A stretch of DNA of 64,000 nucleotides, taken from NCBI RefSeq assembly GCF_030814315.1, contig NZ_JAUSUV010000007.1, positions 62,001-126,000 on the forward strand, written 5' to 3'. The DNA is from Croceifilum oryzae (GTDB lineage: Bacteria; Bacillota; Bacilli; Thermoactinomycetales; Thermoactinomycetaceae). Made by a program: the position numbers and the translations under genes. Below the pieces are notes generated by a model that was not told where the DNA came from, ran no database searches, and saw nothing but the letters and a program-made list of their open reading frames with translations. Position 1 is the first letter of the stretch. The number at the start of each line of letters is the position of its first letter. Positions 42,666 through 51,275 of the stretch are shown here, piece after piece.

Positions 42666-42908
42666 GTGAGAACTATCGCAGAACAAGGTCCGTCCAAACG
42701 TATGAATAAACAAGAGATGCTGGAGTATATGGAACAACTTGAAAAACGTGTCGGATTGGTACAGTCTGAGATTACGCGTTTAAACCATTCCCAAGAGAAG
42801 ATGAAGCAAGATTTGCGTTTTTTAGAGTTAATGTTATTAGAAGAATATCATATGCTGCTGCAAATTATGGATCGGAATCAAGGTACATTGCGAATTCATG
42901 CGAAATAA
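42666..42908 (+). CDS. Small coiled-coil protein after rsfA-type gene
   Basis: About 80 aa, mostly one long amphipathic helix (MNKQEMLEYMEQLEKRVGLV and on), predicted coiled coil. The start is uncertain: GTG 42666 has AAGGGAG ten bases ahead; ATG 42702 would give a 68-aa product with a weak site. The frame is open from 42609, inside the upstream gene. Co-directional with it, so possibly a partner in sporulation. Not recognised. Confidence 0.55.
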   Translation: MRTIAEQGPSKRMNKQEMLEYMEQLEKRVGLVQSEITRLNHSQEKMKQDLRFLELMLLEEYHMLLQIMDRNQGTLRIHAK

Positions 42909-42935
42909 GACACTGTTATCGGTGTCTTATTTTAT
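42907..42935 (+). terminator. Rho-independent terminator
   Basis: AAGACAC pairs with GGTGTCTT, then ATTTTATT. Confidence 0.7.
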
Positions 42936-42949
42936 TGTGAAAAGGAAAA

Positions 42950-42984
42950 CCATAGCTGTGCTATTCAGGATAGCATAGCTATGG
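42950..42984. other. Isolated perfect-like palindrome
   Basis: CCATAGCTGTGCTAT pairs with ATAGCATAGCTATGG (one mismatch) around TCAGG, with no T run. May be a second terminator-like hairpin or a protein site. Confidence 0.45.
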
Positions 42985-43050
42985 TTTGCGATTTGTTTGC
43001 AAATATTAGTGTACAGTGTCTAGGGCCTTGATATGACTGGTTTTAGATGA

Positions 43051-43086
43051 AAAAGCGCCCTCTGCCAGAGAGGACGCACTTTTTTA
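43051..43086 (-). terminator. Terminator of the YjcZ gene array
   Basis: GCGCCCTCT pairs with AGAGAGGACGC; the minus strand has a T run after the stem, downstream of the last YjcZ-type gene. Confidence 0.7.
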
Positions 43087-43100
43087 GATGTTATTTTTTA

Positions 43101-43214
43101 TTAGCAACCCCATCCACAAACGAATACGAATATGGTAGCAATGACAAGCAAGAAGATGAGAAGGCTTCTCCAGCCAAATCCACCACCGCCATAATAACTT
43201 CCACAGCCGCTCAT
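43101..43214 (-). CDS. YjcZ-family spore mini-protein, copy 1
   Basis: 37 aa. Glycine-rich start (MSGCGSYYGGGGFGW), then RSLLIFLLVIATIFVFVCG as a single transmembrane helix, ending WGC. This is the YjcZ/YhfH-like sporulation family. GGGAGGTGA precedes ATG 43214. Part of a run of five such genes on this strand, the last before the terminator. Probably in a spore membrane or coat layer. Confidence 0.85.
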   Translation of the reverse strand: MSGCGSYYGGGGFGWRSLLIFLLVIATIFVFVCGWGC

Positions 43215-43260
43215 AGATCTCACCTCCCTTAAAAAGGTTGTTGATGGTTATAAAAATGGA

Positions 43261-43386
43261 TTAGCATTTATAATCATCACCGTAACCTCCGCAAACGAAT
43301 ACGAAGATGGTAGCAACGACGAGCAAGAAGATAAGAAGACTTCTCCAACCAAATCCTCCACCACCATAGTTTCCGCAACCGCTCAT
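43261..43386 (-). CDS. YjcZ-family spore mini-protein, copy 2
   Basis: 41 aa: MSGCGNYGGGGFGW, transmembrane RSLLIFLLVVATIFVFVCG, tail GYGDDYKC. AGGAGGTGA ahead of ATG 43386. Differs from copy 1 mainly in the polar tail. Confidence 0.85.
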   Translation of the reverse strand: MSGCGNYGGGGFGWRSLLIFLLVVATIFVFVCGGYGDDYKC

Positions 43387-43427
43387 AGATTTCACCTCCT
43401 ATCTAAGAGGTAATCCTTTCCTAGTAA

Positions 43428-43553
43428 TTAGCAACCTCTGTAACCGCCGCCCCATCCACATGCAAAGACGAAGATAGTAGCAACGACGAGCAAGAAGATA
43501 AGAAGACTTCTCCAACCAAATCCTCCACCACCATAGCTTCCACAGCCGCTCAT
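43428..43553 (-). CDS. YjcZ-family spore mini-protein, copy 3
   Basis: 41 aa: MSGCGSYGGGGFGW, transmembrane RSLLIFLLVVATIFVFACG, tail WGGGYRGC. GGGAGGTGA ahead of ATG 43553. The DNA is nearly identical to copy 2 over the membrane helix, showing recent duplication. Confidence 0.85.
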   Translation of the reverse strand: MSGCGSYGGGGFGWRSLLIFLLVVATIFVFACGWGGGYRGC

Positions 43554-43590
43554 AGATCTCACCTCCCTAAACTAGTTCATCTTTATTTAT

Positions 43591-43692
43591 TTAGCAGTCA
43601 AATCCCCCGCAAACAAATACGAAGATTGTAGCTGTAACTAATAAGAAGATGAGAAGGCTTCTCCAGCCAAATCCACCTGCATATGCACCCAT
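43591..43692 (-). CDS. YjcZ-family spore mini-protein, copy 4
   Basis: 33 aa: short start MGAYAGGFGW without the MSGCG motif, transmembrane RSLLIFLLVTATIFVFVCG, tail GFDC. AGGAGGGTG ahead of ATG 43692. Confidence 0.82.
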   Translation of the reverse strand: MGAYAGGFGWRSLLIFLLVTATIFVFVCGGFDC

Positions 43693-43861
43693 TTAACACC
43701 CTCCTATTGTTCTAGATTGCTGAAGAGAACAGTTTGCAGTTGTACTCGATCGGTCTGACAAGGTTTTCGGTTTCTCTTGATCTCTTTAGCTAATTTACTG
43801 TATGCGCCTCAAGGTTCTCGTGTACAGGCATGAGCCTGTATAAACGAAATTAGGTAGATGC

Positions 43862-43936
43862 TTAGATAGAGAATACAAATACGAAGATGGTTGGTACCAG
43901 TAATAAAAATAAGAGAAGTGCGCGCCAGCTATCCAT
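43862..43936 (-). CDS. YjcZ-like degenerate mini-protein, copy 5
   Basis: 24 aa: MDSW followed by a membrane helix RALLLFLLLVPTIFVFVFSI. The glycine-rich start and cysteine tail are missing; WR-x-LL and TIFVFV link it to the four others. GGCAGGGGCGA ahead of ATG 43936. First gene of the array in transcription order. Confidence 0.6.
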   Translation of the reverse strand: MDSWRALLLFLLLVPTIFVFVFSI

Positions 43937-44113
43937 GTATCATCGCCCCTGCCTTTGATAGATAGATCCTTTTCTACCATATGTAACGAGTCGTCATCAG
44001 GAATGTCCATTTATCGATTAAATAGAAAAATAGGCTGGAGATAGAAAATAGAGTGTGACCGAGCAATGAGCGGATTCATACAGTAAAGAAGAATCATGAT
44101 AGGAGGGGGACCT

Positions 44114-44401
44114 ATGAGTCAGGGACCATCGATGCAAAGTTTAGTAAAAATGATCAATAACATCATGGGGCATAACGTTCTGAGTGAGCAGCAGCTAAAT
44201 AAGATCCTAGAAGGTGCGAAGAAGATATACGATAAAGGTGGTATGCCAGCCGTTATTCAATACTTAATGAAAGTGACACAAGCGGATGTCGATGCTCAGG
44301 AACTTACCCAATTTGCAGAAAATGTAAAGAACAACCCACAAATCGGCATGGACATCTTAGAAGGTAAAAAAAGCATTCGTCCACAAAAAAAGAAAAGATA
44401 A
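44114..44401 (+). CDS. Small helical protein, unknown function
   Basis: 95 aa from ATG 44114 behind AGGAGGGGG. Mostly helical, with a methionine-rich N-terminus and a lysine-rich end (RPQKKKR) that could bind nucleic acid. No signal peptide. Lies between the spore mini-protein array and a secreted protein gene; spore link is only positional. Not recognised. Confidence 0.65.
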   Translation: MSQGPSMQSLVKMINNIMGHNVLSEQQLNKILEGAKKIYDKGGMPAVIQYLMKVTQADVDAQELTQFAENVKNNPQIGMDILEGKKSIRPQKKKR

Positions 44402-44404
44402 TCA

Positions 44405-44454
44405 ACCACAAAAAAGAAGCAAACAGTACATCTCCTGTTTGCTTCTTTTTTGTG
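44405..44454 (+). terminator. Strong terminator
   Basis: AAAAAAGAAGCAAACAG pairs with CTGTTTGCTTCTTTTTT. Confidence 0.9.
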
Positions 44455-44550
44455 GGTCAATCGATCAAGAAAAGACCAAAAATAGAACCAATTAATGCCA
44501 ACTATTTTGGTTACACTATGTAGCAAGTAAAATGAAAGGTGGGAAAGACC

Positions 44551-45300
44551 ATGTTAAAAAAGAAGCTGTTAGTTGTTACATTATCAATGGGTTTACTAGT
44601 AGGTGGGGTATTTGTATTCAACCAAAAGGCATTTGCCGATGATCTTACGAAAGCGGGAAAACACGAAGGACACGAGAAGATGTCTAAGGAACAGCGTGTG
44701 GAACAAATTTCGAGTAAGGTTAGCACTTACTTAGGCATTCCACAGGCAGAGGTGCAAAAACTCGCTCAAGATTCCAAAATTGGTATGAAAAACGTAGTCT
44801 TTGGTGCAGTTATCGCCAAGAAGACGAATCAAACCTTGCCACAAGCAATAGCCGAAAAGGACAAGCTAGGGAATTGGAAACAAGTGATGGCGGCTCATAA
44901 GCTGGAGTGGAAAGACATTCATCCTGAAATGAAGAAAATTGCTCCACACTTCGGTAAAAAGCTTGGATTCATCAAAAATCCAACCCTTATGTATGAAGTA
45001 CTAGCCACATACACAGGAGAAAGCACAAGCACTCTAAAAGGATTAAACGAGAAATACAAAGTTCATCCAAAAGGCTTGATGAAAGCTTCCGTTCTCTCTA
45101 AAGCAAGTGGAAAGAAACTAGAAGATGTACTTAAACTAAAAACAAGCGATAACAAGTGGAAAGACGTAGCTACTAAGCTAAATGTGGATAAACAAAAAGT
45201 AGACGCAGCCAAAAAAGAATTATTTACAAAGCTACGAGCCGAAAAGAAGGCACAAGAACCAGAACAAAAATCAAAGAATCCACAAGGATCTAATCAGTAA
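44551..45300 (+). CDS. Secreted lysine-rich helical protein, unknown function
   Basis: 249 aa. Signal peptide MLKKKLLVVTLSMGLLVGGV, cleavage near AFADD. The mature part holds weakly repeated units of about 60 residues with the pattern LGIPQAEVQKLAQDSKIG ... NWKQVMAAHKL and LKGLNEKYKVHPKGLMKASVL ... KWKDVATKLNV, suggesting an internal duplication, then a polar Glu/Lys/Gln tail. ATG 44551 follows AAAGGTGGG. No enzyme motif; a wall-associated or matrix protein is possible. Confidence 0.72.
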   Translation: MLKKKLLVVTLSMGLLVGGVFVFNQKAFADDLTKAGKHEGHEKMSKEQRVEQISSKVSTYLGIPQAEVQKLAQDSKIGMKNVVFGAVIAKKTNQTLPQAIAEKDKLGNWKQVMAAHKLEWKDIHPEMKKIAPHFGKKLGFIKNPTLMYEVLATYTGESTSTLKGLNEKYKVHPKGLMKASVLSKASGKKLEDVLKLKTSDNKWKDVATKLNVDKQKVDAAKKELFTKLRAEKKAQEPEQKSKNPQGSNQ

Positions 45301-45321
45301 ACAGAACAAATTAACAAAAAG

Positions 45322-45360
45322 AAACAGGCCCAACTGCTCCACACAGTTAGGCCTGTTTTT
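45322..45360. terminator. Terminator between secreted protein and dehydrogenase
   Basis: AAACAGGCC-CAACTG pairs with CAGTTA-GGCCTGTTTTT. Confidence 0.88.
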
Positions 45361-45382
45361 CTATGAAAGATGGAATCATCAC

Positions 45383-46474
45383 TTAAAAACCAGTCAACGT
45401 CTTCCAAACTTCAATTTTCGTTTGTACTTTACGAATTACTTCATTAGTAAATTCAGTTGTAGTAGCACTTCCGCCTAAATCAGAGGTACGGATGCCTTCT
45501 TTTACCGTTTCAATCGTGGCTTCATAGATTGCACGAGAAGCATTTGTCGCGCGTGGATCATCCATGTAAGTAAGCATGGCCGCCCCTGCTAAAATCATAG
45601 CCATCGGATTCGCAAGGTTCTTTCCAAATAAGGATGGAGCCGTTCCATGAGGAGCCTCAGCCATCACAATATCCGGTTCAAAGTTGTCATTAAAGCTCAT
45701 GAGGATTGATTCAGAGCCAGCGATGGTTCCAAACATTTGAAGAACCAAATCACTCAAGCAATCCCCATCGCGGTTTAAAGCAGGAATTACCATCGGATCA
45801 CCCGAGTTGTTCAACAATAATGCATAGGTCGCATCAATTAATTGAGGCTCGTATCGCACGCCAGGATAACGTTTTGCTGCTTCATCCATCTCTTCTTTCA
45901 ACATGCCTTCATACACAGGGCTAACTGTATATTTTGGACCGCCAAATACTTTTGCTTTGGTTTTCTTTGCATGCATAAAAGCGAACTCAGCTACAGCACG
46001 GCAGGTTTTGCGATCGATCGTCTCAGTACGACAAGCTACTTCGTCTAAACCGCTTCCTTCGCGCCATTCTTTCGCACCGTATGCATCTCCGACTGCCATA
46101 CGAATAACAGAGATGGGAGAGTAAGTACCTGCTACTGGGCGAACTCCTGGAATCCGGCGACCTGTACGAATGATGACTTTGCCGTCAATTTCTCGACGTA
46201 AAATCGCATTCGGAGATCCCACGTCTCCTTTTATTTCAGGAGTAACAGTAGCTGCCTTTATTCCATAACCAGTTCGTTTCATCGCTTTTGCCGCATCGTG
46301 GACGACTTGGTTATTGGTTGCCCGTCGATTTTCTAAACTCAAATCAAACTCTTGGAATTCTAAGTCTAGACCAATTACGTTTGGATCCAGTACGCGCAGA
46401 GCTTCGTCTAAAAGCTCTTGTCCCGTCTGGTCTCCTTTCATTACAACGATCACTTTTTGATCACTCAATATCAT
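45383..46474 (-). CDS. Isocitrate/isopropylmalate-family NAD(P)-dependent dehydrogenase
   Basis: 363 aa beta-decarboxylating dehydrogenase. Seen: GDQTGQEL start, the phosphate/substrate-binding PNAILRREIDG and IIRTGRRIPGVRP, YEPQLIDATYALLL with the catalytic-type Asp, and APHGTAPSLFGKNLANP near the cofactor site. It is shorter than the bacterial icd product (about 420 aa) and does not sit with leu genes, so it resembles the NAD-type isocitrate dehydrogenase or a related malate-type enzyme. ATG 46474 follows GGGGTGA. Substrate not fixed by sequence. Confidence 0.85.
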   Translation of the reverse strand: MILSDQKVIVVMKGDQTGQELLDEALRVLDPNVIGLDLEFQEFDLSLENRRATNNQVVHDAAKAMKRTGYGIKAATVTPEIKGDVGSPNAILRREIDGKVIIRTGRRIPGVRPVAGTYSPISVIRMAVGDAYGAKEWREGSGLDEVACRTETIDRKTCRAVAEFAFMHAKKTKAKVFGGPKYTVSPVYEGMLKEEMDEAAKRYPGVRYEPQLIDATYALLLNNSGDPMVIPALNRDGDCLSDLVLQMFGTIAGSESILMSFNDNFEPDIVMAEAPHGTAPSLFGKNLANPMAMILAGAAMLTYMDDPRATNASRAIYEATIETVKEGIRTSDLGGSATTTEFTNEVIRKVQTKIEVWKTLTGF

Positions 46475-46668
46475 TCACCCCATTTTAAAAATGCCACTTC
46501 CTTATTATACTCGTAGATAATTTCACAAACTAGACAAAGAAAATTAAGAATATTAAAGAGCCTTGCATAGATTTGCGCGAACTGTGGTATGATCAAGATT
46601 GAACATATATCCTATATTTAGTGTGTTCTAACCACCGTTAAGGTATGTAGAATGAGGGGGAGTTTACG

Positions 46669-47100
46669 GTGATTTATCAAATTTGTGCGGGCGTGGCAAC
46701 AATTTCCTTCTTACTACTAGTGATTTACATAATCCGCACACTCATTACCATGAACCGTACATTACGGAGTGCTTCATCTAGTTTGGAAGAGGCGACATCG
46801 TCCTTGCAAACCATACAAAAAACGATCCAGGATTTACAACCTCAGGTTCAGGCAGTGCTTACCGAAACAGAGAAAGCTCTTCACGGGGCCAATGAGCTTG
46901 TAGCAGATGTCCAACATAAAGCAGCACAAACCCAAGAAGTATTTGATAACATTCAAAACCTCGGAAAATCCATTGATCGTGTTTCGCATACGATTGTTGA
47001 AAGTGTACAAAGCCATAGGGGTACGATCGGGAGTGCAGTATCTTATATGGGTTTGGGATTAGAGTTAGTACGTAAATGGAAAAATCGAAATCAATCATAG
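46669..47100 (+). CDS. ytxG: DUF948 protein YtxG
   Basis: 143 aa. One N-terminal membrane helix (about 3-23) followed by a long helical region rich in Gln, Ser and Thr, the DUF948 pattern. In Bacillus subtilis ytxG-ytxH-ytxJ is a stress operon directly upstream of aroA-ccpA, the same order as here but without ytxJ. GTG 46669 follows GAGGGGGAG. Likely membrane-linked stress role, by homology. Confidence 0.88.
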   Translation: MIYQICAGVATISFLLLVIYIIRTLITMNRTLRSASSSLEEATSSLQTIQKTIQDLQPQVQAVLTETEKALHGANELVADVQHKAAQTQEVFDNIQNLGKSIDRVSHTIVESVQSHRGTIGSAVSYMGLGLELVRKWKNRNQS

Positions 47101-47116
47101 TGGGAGGCGTGTAAAG

Positions 47117-47401
47117 ATGAGCGAGAAAAAAGGAATGAATGTAGGCGAGTTTGTAGTCGGTGCAGTAATCGGTGGGATCATCGGAGCAACCGTAGCCTTA
47201 TTGACAACGCCCAAAACTGGTAAAGAGATGCGAGAGGATTTAAAAGAAGGCCTAGAAGTGGCGAAAGATAAGAGTTGTGAGATTGTTCATGCTGTAAAGT
47301 CCCAAACAGGTGATGCGTTTGAAAAAATGGGCGAGTCGGGAACGAAGGTCCAAAGTAAGTGGATTGAAATTAAAGATTCAATGGGCAAAGATTCAGTGTA
47401 G
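47117..47401 (+). CDS. ytxH: YtxH-like stress protein
   Basis: 94 aa. N-terminal glycine-rich membrane helix GEFVVGAVIGGIIGATVALL followed by TTPKTGKEMREDLKEG, the signature of the YtxH family, and a polar amphipathic tail. 16 bases after ytxG; GGGAGGCG before ATG 47117. Confidence 0.9.
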   Translation: MSEKKGMNVGEFVVGAVIGGIIGATVALLTTPKTGKEMREDLKEGLEVAKDKSCEIVHAVKSQTGDAFEKMGESGTKVQSKWIEIKDSMGKDSV

Positions 47402-47453
47402 CGGACAAGCTAGTGACTCTCATATAACACCTTAGAGAGGGGAGGAAGCGGAG

Positions 47454-48542
47454 TTGAGTGGGAGAGTAGATGAGATTCGAGTGCAATTAGATCAAATCAA
47501 TTTGCAGATTCTAGAACTTCTAAACGAGCGTGCCAGGTATGTACAAGAGATTGGTGAGACGAAACAGAAGCAAGGGACGATGAAGTTTGATCCTGAGCGT
47601 GAAAACGATATGTTGCAAAAAATTGTGTTACATAACGACGGTCCTTTTGACGACCAGACGATTCAACATCTCTTTAAACAGATTTTTCAAGCGTCCCTCA
47701 CTCTCATTGAAGATAATCATAATAAGGGCTTACTCATTAGCCGAAAAAGAAAAGTAGAGGATACCGTAATCGATTTAGGAACGGTTCAAATTGGGGACGG
47801 GATTCCTAAGATTGTGGCTGGCCCGTGTTCGGTGGAATCGGAGGAGCAAGTCTTCCAAGTGGCTGAGGTAATGGCCAGACAGGGAGTAAAGATGATTCGT
47901 GGTGGAGCCTTTAAACCGCGTACATCTCCTTATGATTTCCAAGGTTTAGGACTGGAAGGTCTCCAGATTTTAAGGCGTGTTGCAGATCATTTTGGATTAA
48001 AAGTAATTAGTGAAATTATGAATCCAGCCGATGTAGAGATGGCGACTCGATATGTGGATGTCATTCAAGTAGGTGCTCGAAACATGCAGAATTTCGATCT
48101 ACTTCGAGCTGTAGGCTCTGTTTCTACCCCGGTGCTCTTAAAACGAGGACTCGCGGCTACGATGGAGGAATTCTTGTTTGCCGCTGAGTACATTGTCGCA
48201 AGTGGTAACGACCAAGTCGTTCTGTGTGAGCGTGGGATTCGGACCTATGAGAAATGGACGAGGAATACACTCGACATCTCCGCTGTTCCCCTCATTAAAC
48301 AAGAGAGCCACCTGCCTGTTATGGTCGATGTAACGCATTCGGCTGGACGGAAAGATCTTCTTCTCCCTCTAGCGAAAGCGGCTTTTGCAGCAGGAGCAGA
48401 TGCGGTGATGGTGGAGACTCATCCTAACCCGATTGTCGCCCTCTCTGACTCGCGCCAACAAATTGATTTACCAACGTTTGAGCAATTTATGACCCAACTA
48501 CGCGAATCGCGTTTTCTTCCAGAATTGCTGGGAACTAGATAA
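47454..48542 (+). CDS. aroA: DAHP synthase fused to chorismate mutase
   Basis: 362 aa bifunctional enzyme of the Bacillus type. Residues about 1-90 form an AroQ chorismate mutase (VRIQ-like start [21 protein letters not shown]); residues about 105-350 form the KDO8P-synthase-like DAHP synthase barrel ([56 protein letters not shown]). It starts aromatic amino acid synthesis and is sensitive to chorismate or prephenate in relatives. TTG 47454 follows AGAGGGGAGG. Located between ytxGH and the ccpA region as in Bacillus. Confidence 0.95.
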   Translation: MSGRVDEIRVQLDQINLQILELLNERARYVQEIGETKQKQGTMKFDPERENDMLQKIVLHNDGPFDDQTIQHLFKQIFQASLTLIEDNHNKGLLISRKRKVEDTVIDLGTVQIGDGIPKIVAGPCSVESEEQVFQVAEVMARQGVKMIRGGAFKPRTSPYDFQGLGLEGLQILRRVADHFGLKVISEIMNPADVEMATRYVDVIQVGARNMQNFDLLRAVGSVSTPVLLKRGLAATMEEFLFAAEYIVASGNDQVVLCERGIRTYEKWTRNTLDISAVPLIKQESHLPVMVDVTHSAGRKDLLLPLAKAAFAAGADAVMVETHPNPIVALSDSRQQIDLPTFEQFMTQLRESRFLPELLGTR

Positions 48543-48551
48543 AATCATTAC

Positions 48552-48587
48552 AGAAAAGCGAACAGATTCGAATCTGTTCGCTTTTCT
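48552..48587 (+). terminator. Terminator of aroA
   Basis: A 36-nt palindrome: AGAAAAGCGAACAGATT and its complement meet at CG; T-rich right arm. Confidence 0.8.
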
Positions 48588-48643
48588 ACGAAAAAGTTTG
48601 TTATGATGATAAAATATAGAGAAGTTGATGGGAGGAGTTCCCT

Positions 48644-50134
48644 ATGAATGCAAGGGAATGCTTGGAATTAGCTAGTCAAAATCAGATTAGTCCGGATCGT
48701 CTGTATGATTTTTTTGCGCAGAATGTACCTAGACTAACCGTTGTATATCAAAATTCAGAAGCTGGAAGAAAGCCTTTATTAGCGAAGAGTAATCACCCAA
48801 ATGGGAAAAGTGTGATTGCTTTTACGGACGTCGATGTGGCTCGATATGTAAGAGCTACGAATCCAGAATATCTAGTGATTCAAGAAGAGCCTGCTTTACC
48901 TTTTTTACTAAAAGCATTTCGTTCGGACGCAGAAGGCATTTTATTTAATCCGGGACTACCTTCCAAATTGTATCTAGATAAAGGACGACTTATGGCACTC
49001 ATTAGTGCATATGCAGTACATAGATTATCCCACTCGACAGGTGCATGGTTACCTTCTAGAGGGAATGAATTATTATTAGCCCCATACCAACCAGGCAAAT
49101 TTACCGTTGTCATCTACGTGACCGAAAAGGATGCTCGTCATGTAAGTGCACAACAAGGTGGAGAAGTGAGACTTGCTTCATGGGAAGATATTTTTGCGCG
49201 TGTGGAGAAATTAGATGCGCCAGCTCCTCTATTTCATTCGGGACTACCAGAGCAGATGCTATTAACACAAAGTCAGGTAGTAGCGATTCAACAAGGGCCT
49301 AAGTCAGGCTTTGTGGAACCTGAGATAACACAACATCCATTTATCCCTGTAAACAATCCAATCGAGGAACAGTATGAGAACGCGGGTGTAGAGCCAGAAG
49401 TGAAGCAAGCTGAAAATGCGTCCCCGTTCGAAGAAGTTGCGACTACCATGACAACAGATGTGAACATGCCACAAAATAACGAAGAAGAGATCGATGTGGT
49501 TCCAGATGAAACTAGAAATGAAGAGCCTACTGTAGAAGTGGCTCAAACGGAGACCATCATAGAGGATACAGAATCGAAAGAACCACAATCAATTGAACAT
49601 CATGAAATGGACGTAGCTCCAGTAACTCCACCAGCTTCAACCCCAGCACCAGAGCCAACACCTCCAAAACCGAATCCTGCTAAAGAGCACGTCGTTCCCG
49701 GGAATCTGTCAATCCCGCCCGAATTAAAAGCCCAATTGGAACAATTAGAACGGGCTACGATGTCTGGACAAGGTGTAGCGAACGGTTGGGAAGTATGCCG
49801 GTTATTAGCAGATAGCCGCCGGATCTGGGTGATTACGGATCATAACGGGAATATGGTTATCCTAGCGGGTCAAGATCAAAGTCCGATTGTGGATTTCTTT
49901 ACCTCTGATACTCATGCAGAGCAGTTAATACAAGAAGCGAAGAAACAGAACCCGAGCCTTCCAGATATGATGCCACGGCTTGTATCGACGAAGAAGCTTT
50001 TCCGTGCCCTCGCTAGTCGCCAGCCTGTTGTGTGGATTAACCGCGGAACATCCGTTGCTTGGACCAGTGTGATGGGAGATACGATTCCCTATATCCTGCA
50101 ACTAATGGCACAAAATGAGCGAAATCAGAACTAA
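48644..50134 (+). CDS. SseB-like domain protein with long acidic linker
   Basis: 496 aa cytosolic protein. Two regions of about 110-120 residues each (about 20-235, and 375-490) have the strand pattern of SseB-type domains (for example VIAFTDVDVARYVRA and VVIYVTEKDARHVSAQ). Between about 240 and 370 lies a low-complexity linker rich in Glu, Pro, Thr and Val (PAPEPTPPKPNPAKE). ATG 48644 follows GGGAGGAG. Function unknown; it sits where ccpA would normally directly follow aroA, so it is an insertion into a conserved gene order. Confidence 0.6.
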   Translation: MNARECLELASQNQISPDRLYDFFAQNVPRLTVVYQNSEAGRKPLLAKSNHPNGKSVIAFTDVDVARYVRATNPEYLVIQEEPALPFLLKAFRSDAEGILFNPGLPSKLYLDKGRLMALISAYAVHRLSHSTGAWLPSRGNELLLAPYQPGKFTVVIYVTEKDARHVSAQQGGEVRLASWEDIFARVEKLDAPAPLFHSGLPEQMLLTQSQVVAIQQGPKSGFVEPEITQHPFIPVNNPIEEQYENAGVEPEVKQAENASPFEEVATTMTTDVNMPQNNEEEIDVVPDETRNEEPTVEVAQTETIIEDTESKEPQSIEHHEMDVAPVTPPASTPAPEPTPPKPNPAKEHVVPGNLSIPPELKAQLEQLERATMSGQGVANGWEVCRLLADSRRIWVITDHNGNMVILAGQDQSPIVDFFTSDTHAEQLIQEAKKQNPSLPDMMPRLVSTKKLFRALASRQPVVWINRGTSVAWTSVMGDTIPYILQLMAQNERNQN

Positions 50135-50158
50135 CCTAATTAGGTTGGTTCTTTTTTG
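50127..50158 (+). terminator. Rho-independent terminator
   Basis: GAACTAACCT pairs with AGGTTGGTTC around AATT, then T run. Confidence 0.88.
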
Positions 50159-50225
50159 GTACAATGGAAAGAATAATCTTTGCTATACTAATAATGAATA
50201 ACCGTAATGGATGTGGGAAAACAAC

Positions 50226-51254
50226 ATGAAGAAAAAAGAGACTATTACTATTTATGATGTTGCACGAGAAGCCAATGTATCGATGGCTACTGTTTCCCGG
50301 GTTGTAAATGGCAATCCCAATGTAAAGCCAGCTACACGAAAAAAAGTGTTAGAAGTGATTCGGAACCTAGGTTACCGTCCAAACGCAGTGGCGCGTGGTC
50401 TTGCCAGTAAGAAGACAACCACAGTAGGAGTCGTGATCCCAGATATCTCAAATGCTTTTTACGCTGAGGTGGCAAGGGGAATTGAGGATATCGCGACGAT
50501 GTATAACTACAATATTATCCTGAGTAACTCAGACCTACGACAAGAGCGAGAGCTTCGGTTGATTGAAACGTTAATGGAAAAGCAAGTAGACGGATTGTTA
50601 TTTTTAGGTGGAACGATTACGCCTGCTCACAAAGAAATTTTTTCGGCATCCTCGATTCCAGTTGTGTTGGTGGCGACAGAAGATCTAGAAAAGGAGCTTC
50701 CTTTTGTTCATATTGACCAGAAAGAGGCGTCCAAGGAAGCGGTAATGGTTTTACTAGCAGAAGGGCATAAGAAAGTCGGATATATCTCTAATCCAAATGA
50801 AGATATGGTACAAGGAGCGCCGCGCTTAGAGGGTTATAAGCAAGCTCTTCATGAGACAGGGATGGAGTATGATGACTCGATTGTTCGTTATGGGGACAAC
50901 GGGTATCGATCCGGATATCAGGCGATGCAGGACTTGCTTACAGCTGATCCTAAGATTACCGCTGTAGCATGTGCAAGTGATGAGATGGCAGTAGGGGCGT
51001 TGCATGCGTTACAAGATGCGGGGAAAAAGGTTCCAGAGGCGTTTTCCGTCATCGGTTTCCATAACATTCCTCTGGCTTCGCAAGTACGTCCGTTGCTCAG
51101 TACGGTAAGTTATCCCATGTACGATGTGGGCGCCGTATCGATGCGATTATTGACCAAGTATATGCTACGTGAAGAAATTGAAGCAGAGCAAGTTTGGTTG
51201 CCTTTTAGTTTGGAATTACGAAACTCAACAAACCTGAAGCAGTGGCCAGAATAG
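50226..51254 (+). CDS. ccpA: Catabolite control protein A
   Basis: 342 aa LacI-family regulator. The DNA-binding head TIYDVAREANVSMATVSRVV and hinge NAVARGLASKKTTTVGVVIP are almost identical to Bacillus CcpA, and the core has the effector fold through VSYPMYDVGAVSM. With HPr-Ser-P it represses or activates carbon genes at cre sites. ATG 50226 is preferred over ATG 50211, by alignment with CcpA starts; the ribosome site (GTGGGA) is modest. The order aroA - x - ccpA - mtnN - acsA keeps the Bacillus neighbourhood. Confidence 0.95.
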   Translation: MKKKETITIYDVAREANVSMATVSRVVNGNPNVKPATRKKVLEVIRNLGYRPNAVARGLASKKTTTVGVVIPDISNAFYAEVARGIEDIATMYNYNIILSNSDLRQERELRLIETLMEKQVDGLLFLGGTITPAHKEIFSASSIPVVLVATEDLEKELPFVHIDQKEASKEAVMVLLAEGHKKVGYISNPNEDMVQGAPRLEGYKQALHETGMEYDDSIVRYGDNGYRSGYQAMQDLLTADPKITAVACASDEMAVGALHALQDAGKKVPEAFSVIGFHNIPLASQVRPLLSTVSYPMYDVGAVSMRLLTKYMLREEIEAEQVWLPFSLELRNSTNLKQWPE

Positions 51255-51275
51255 AGAGAGAGAGGAATCAATCGG

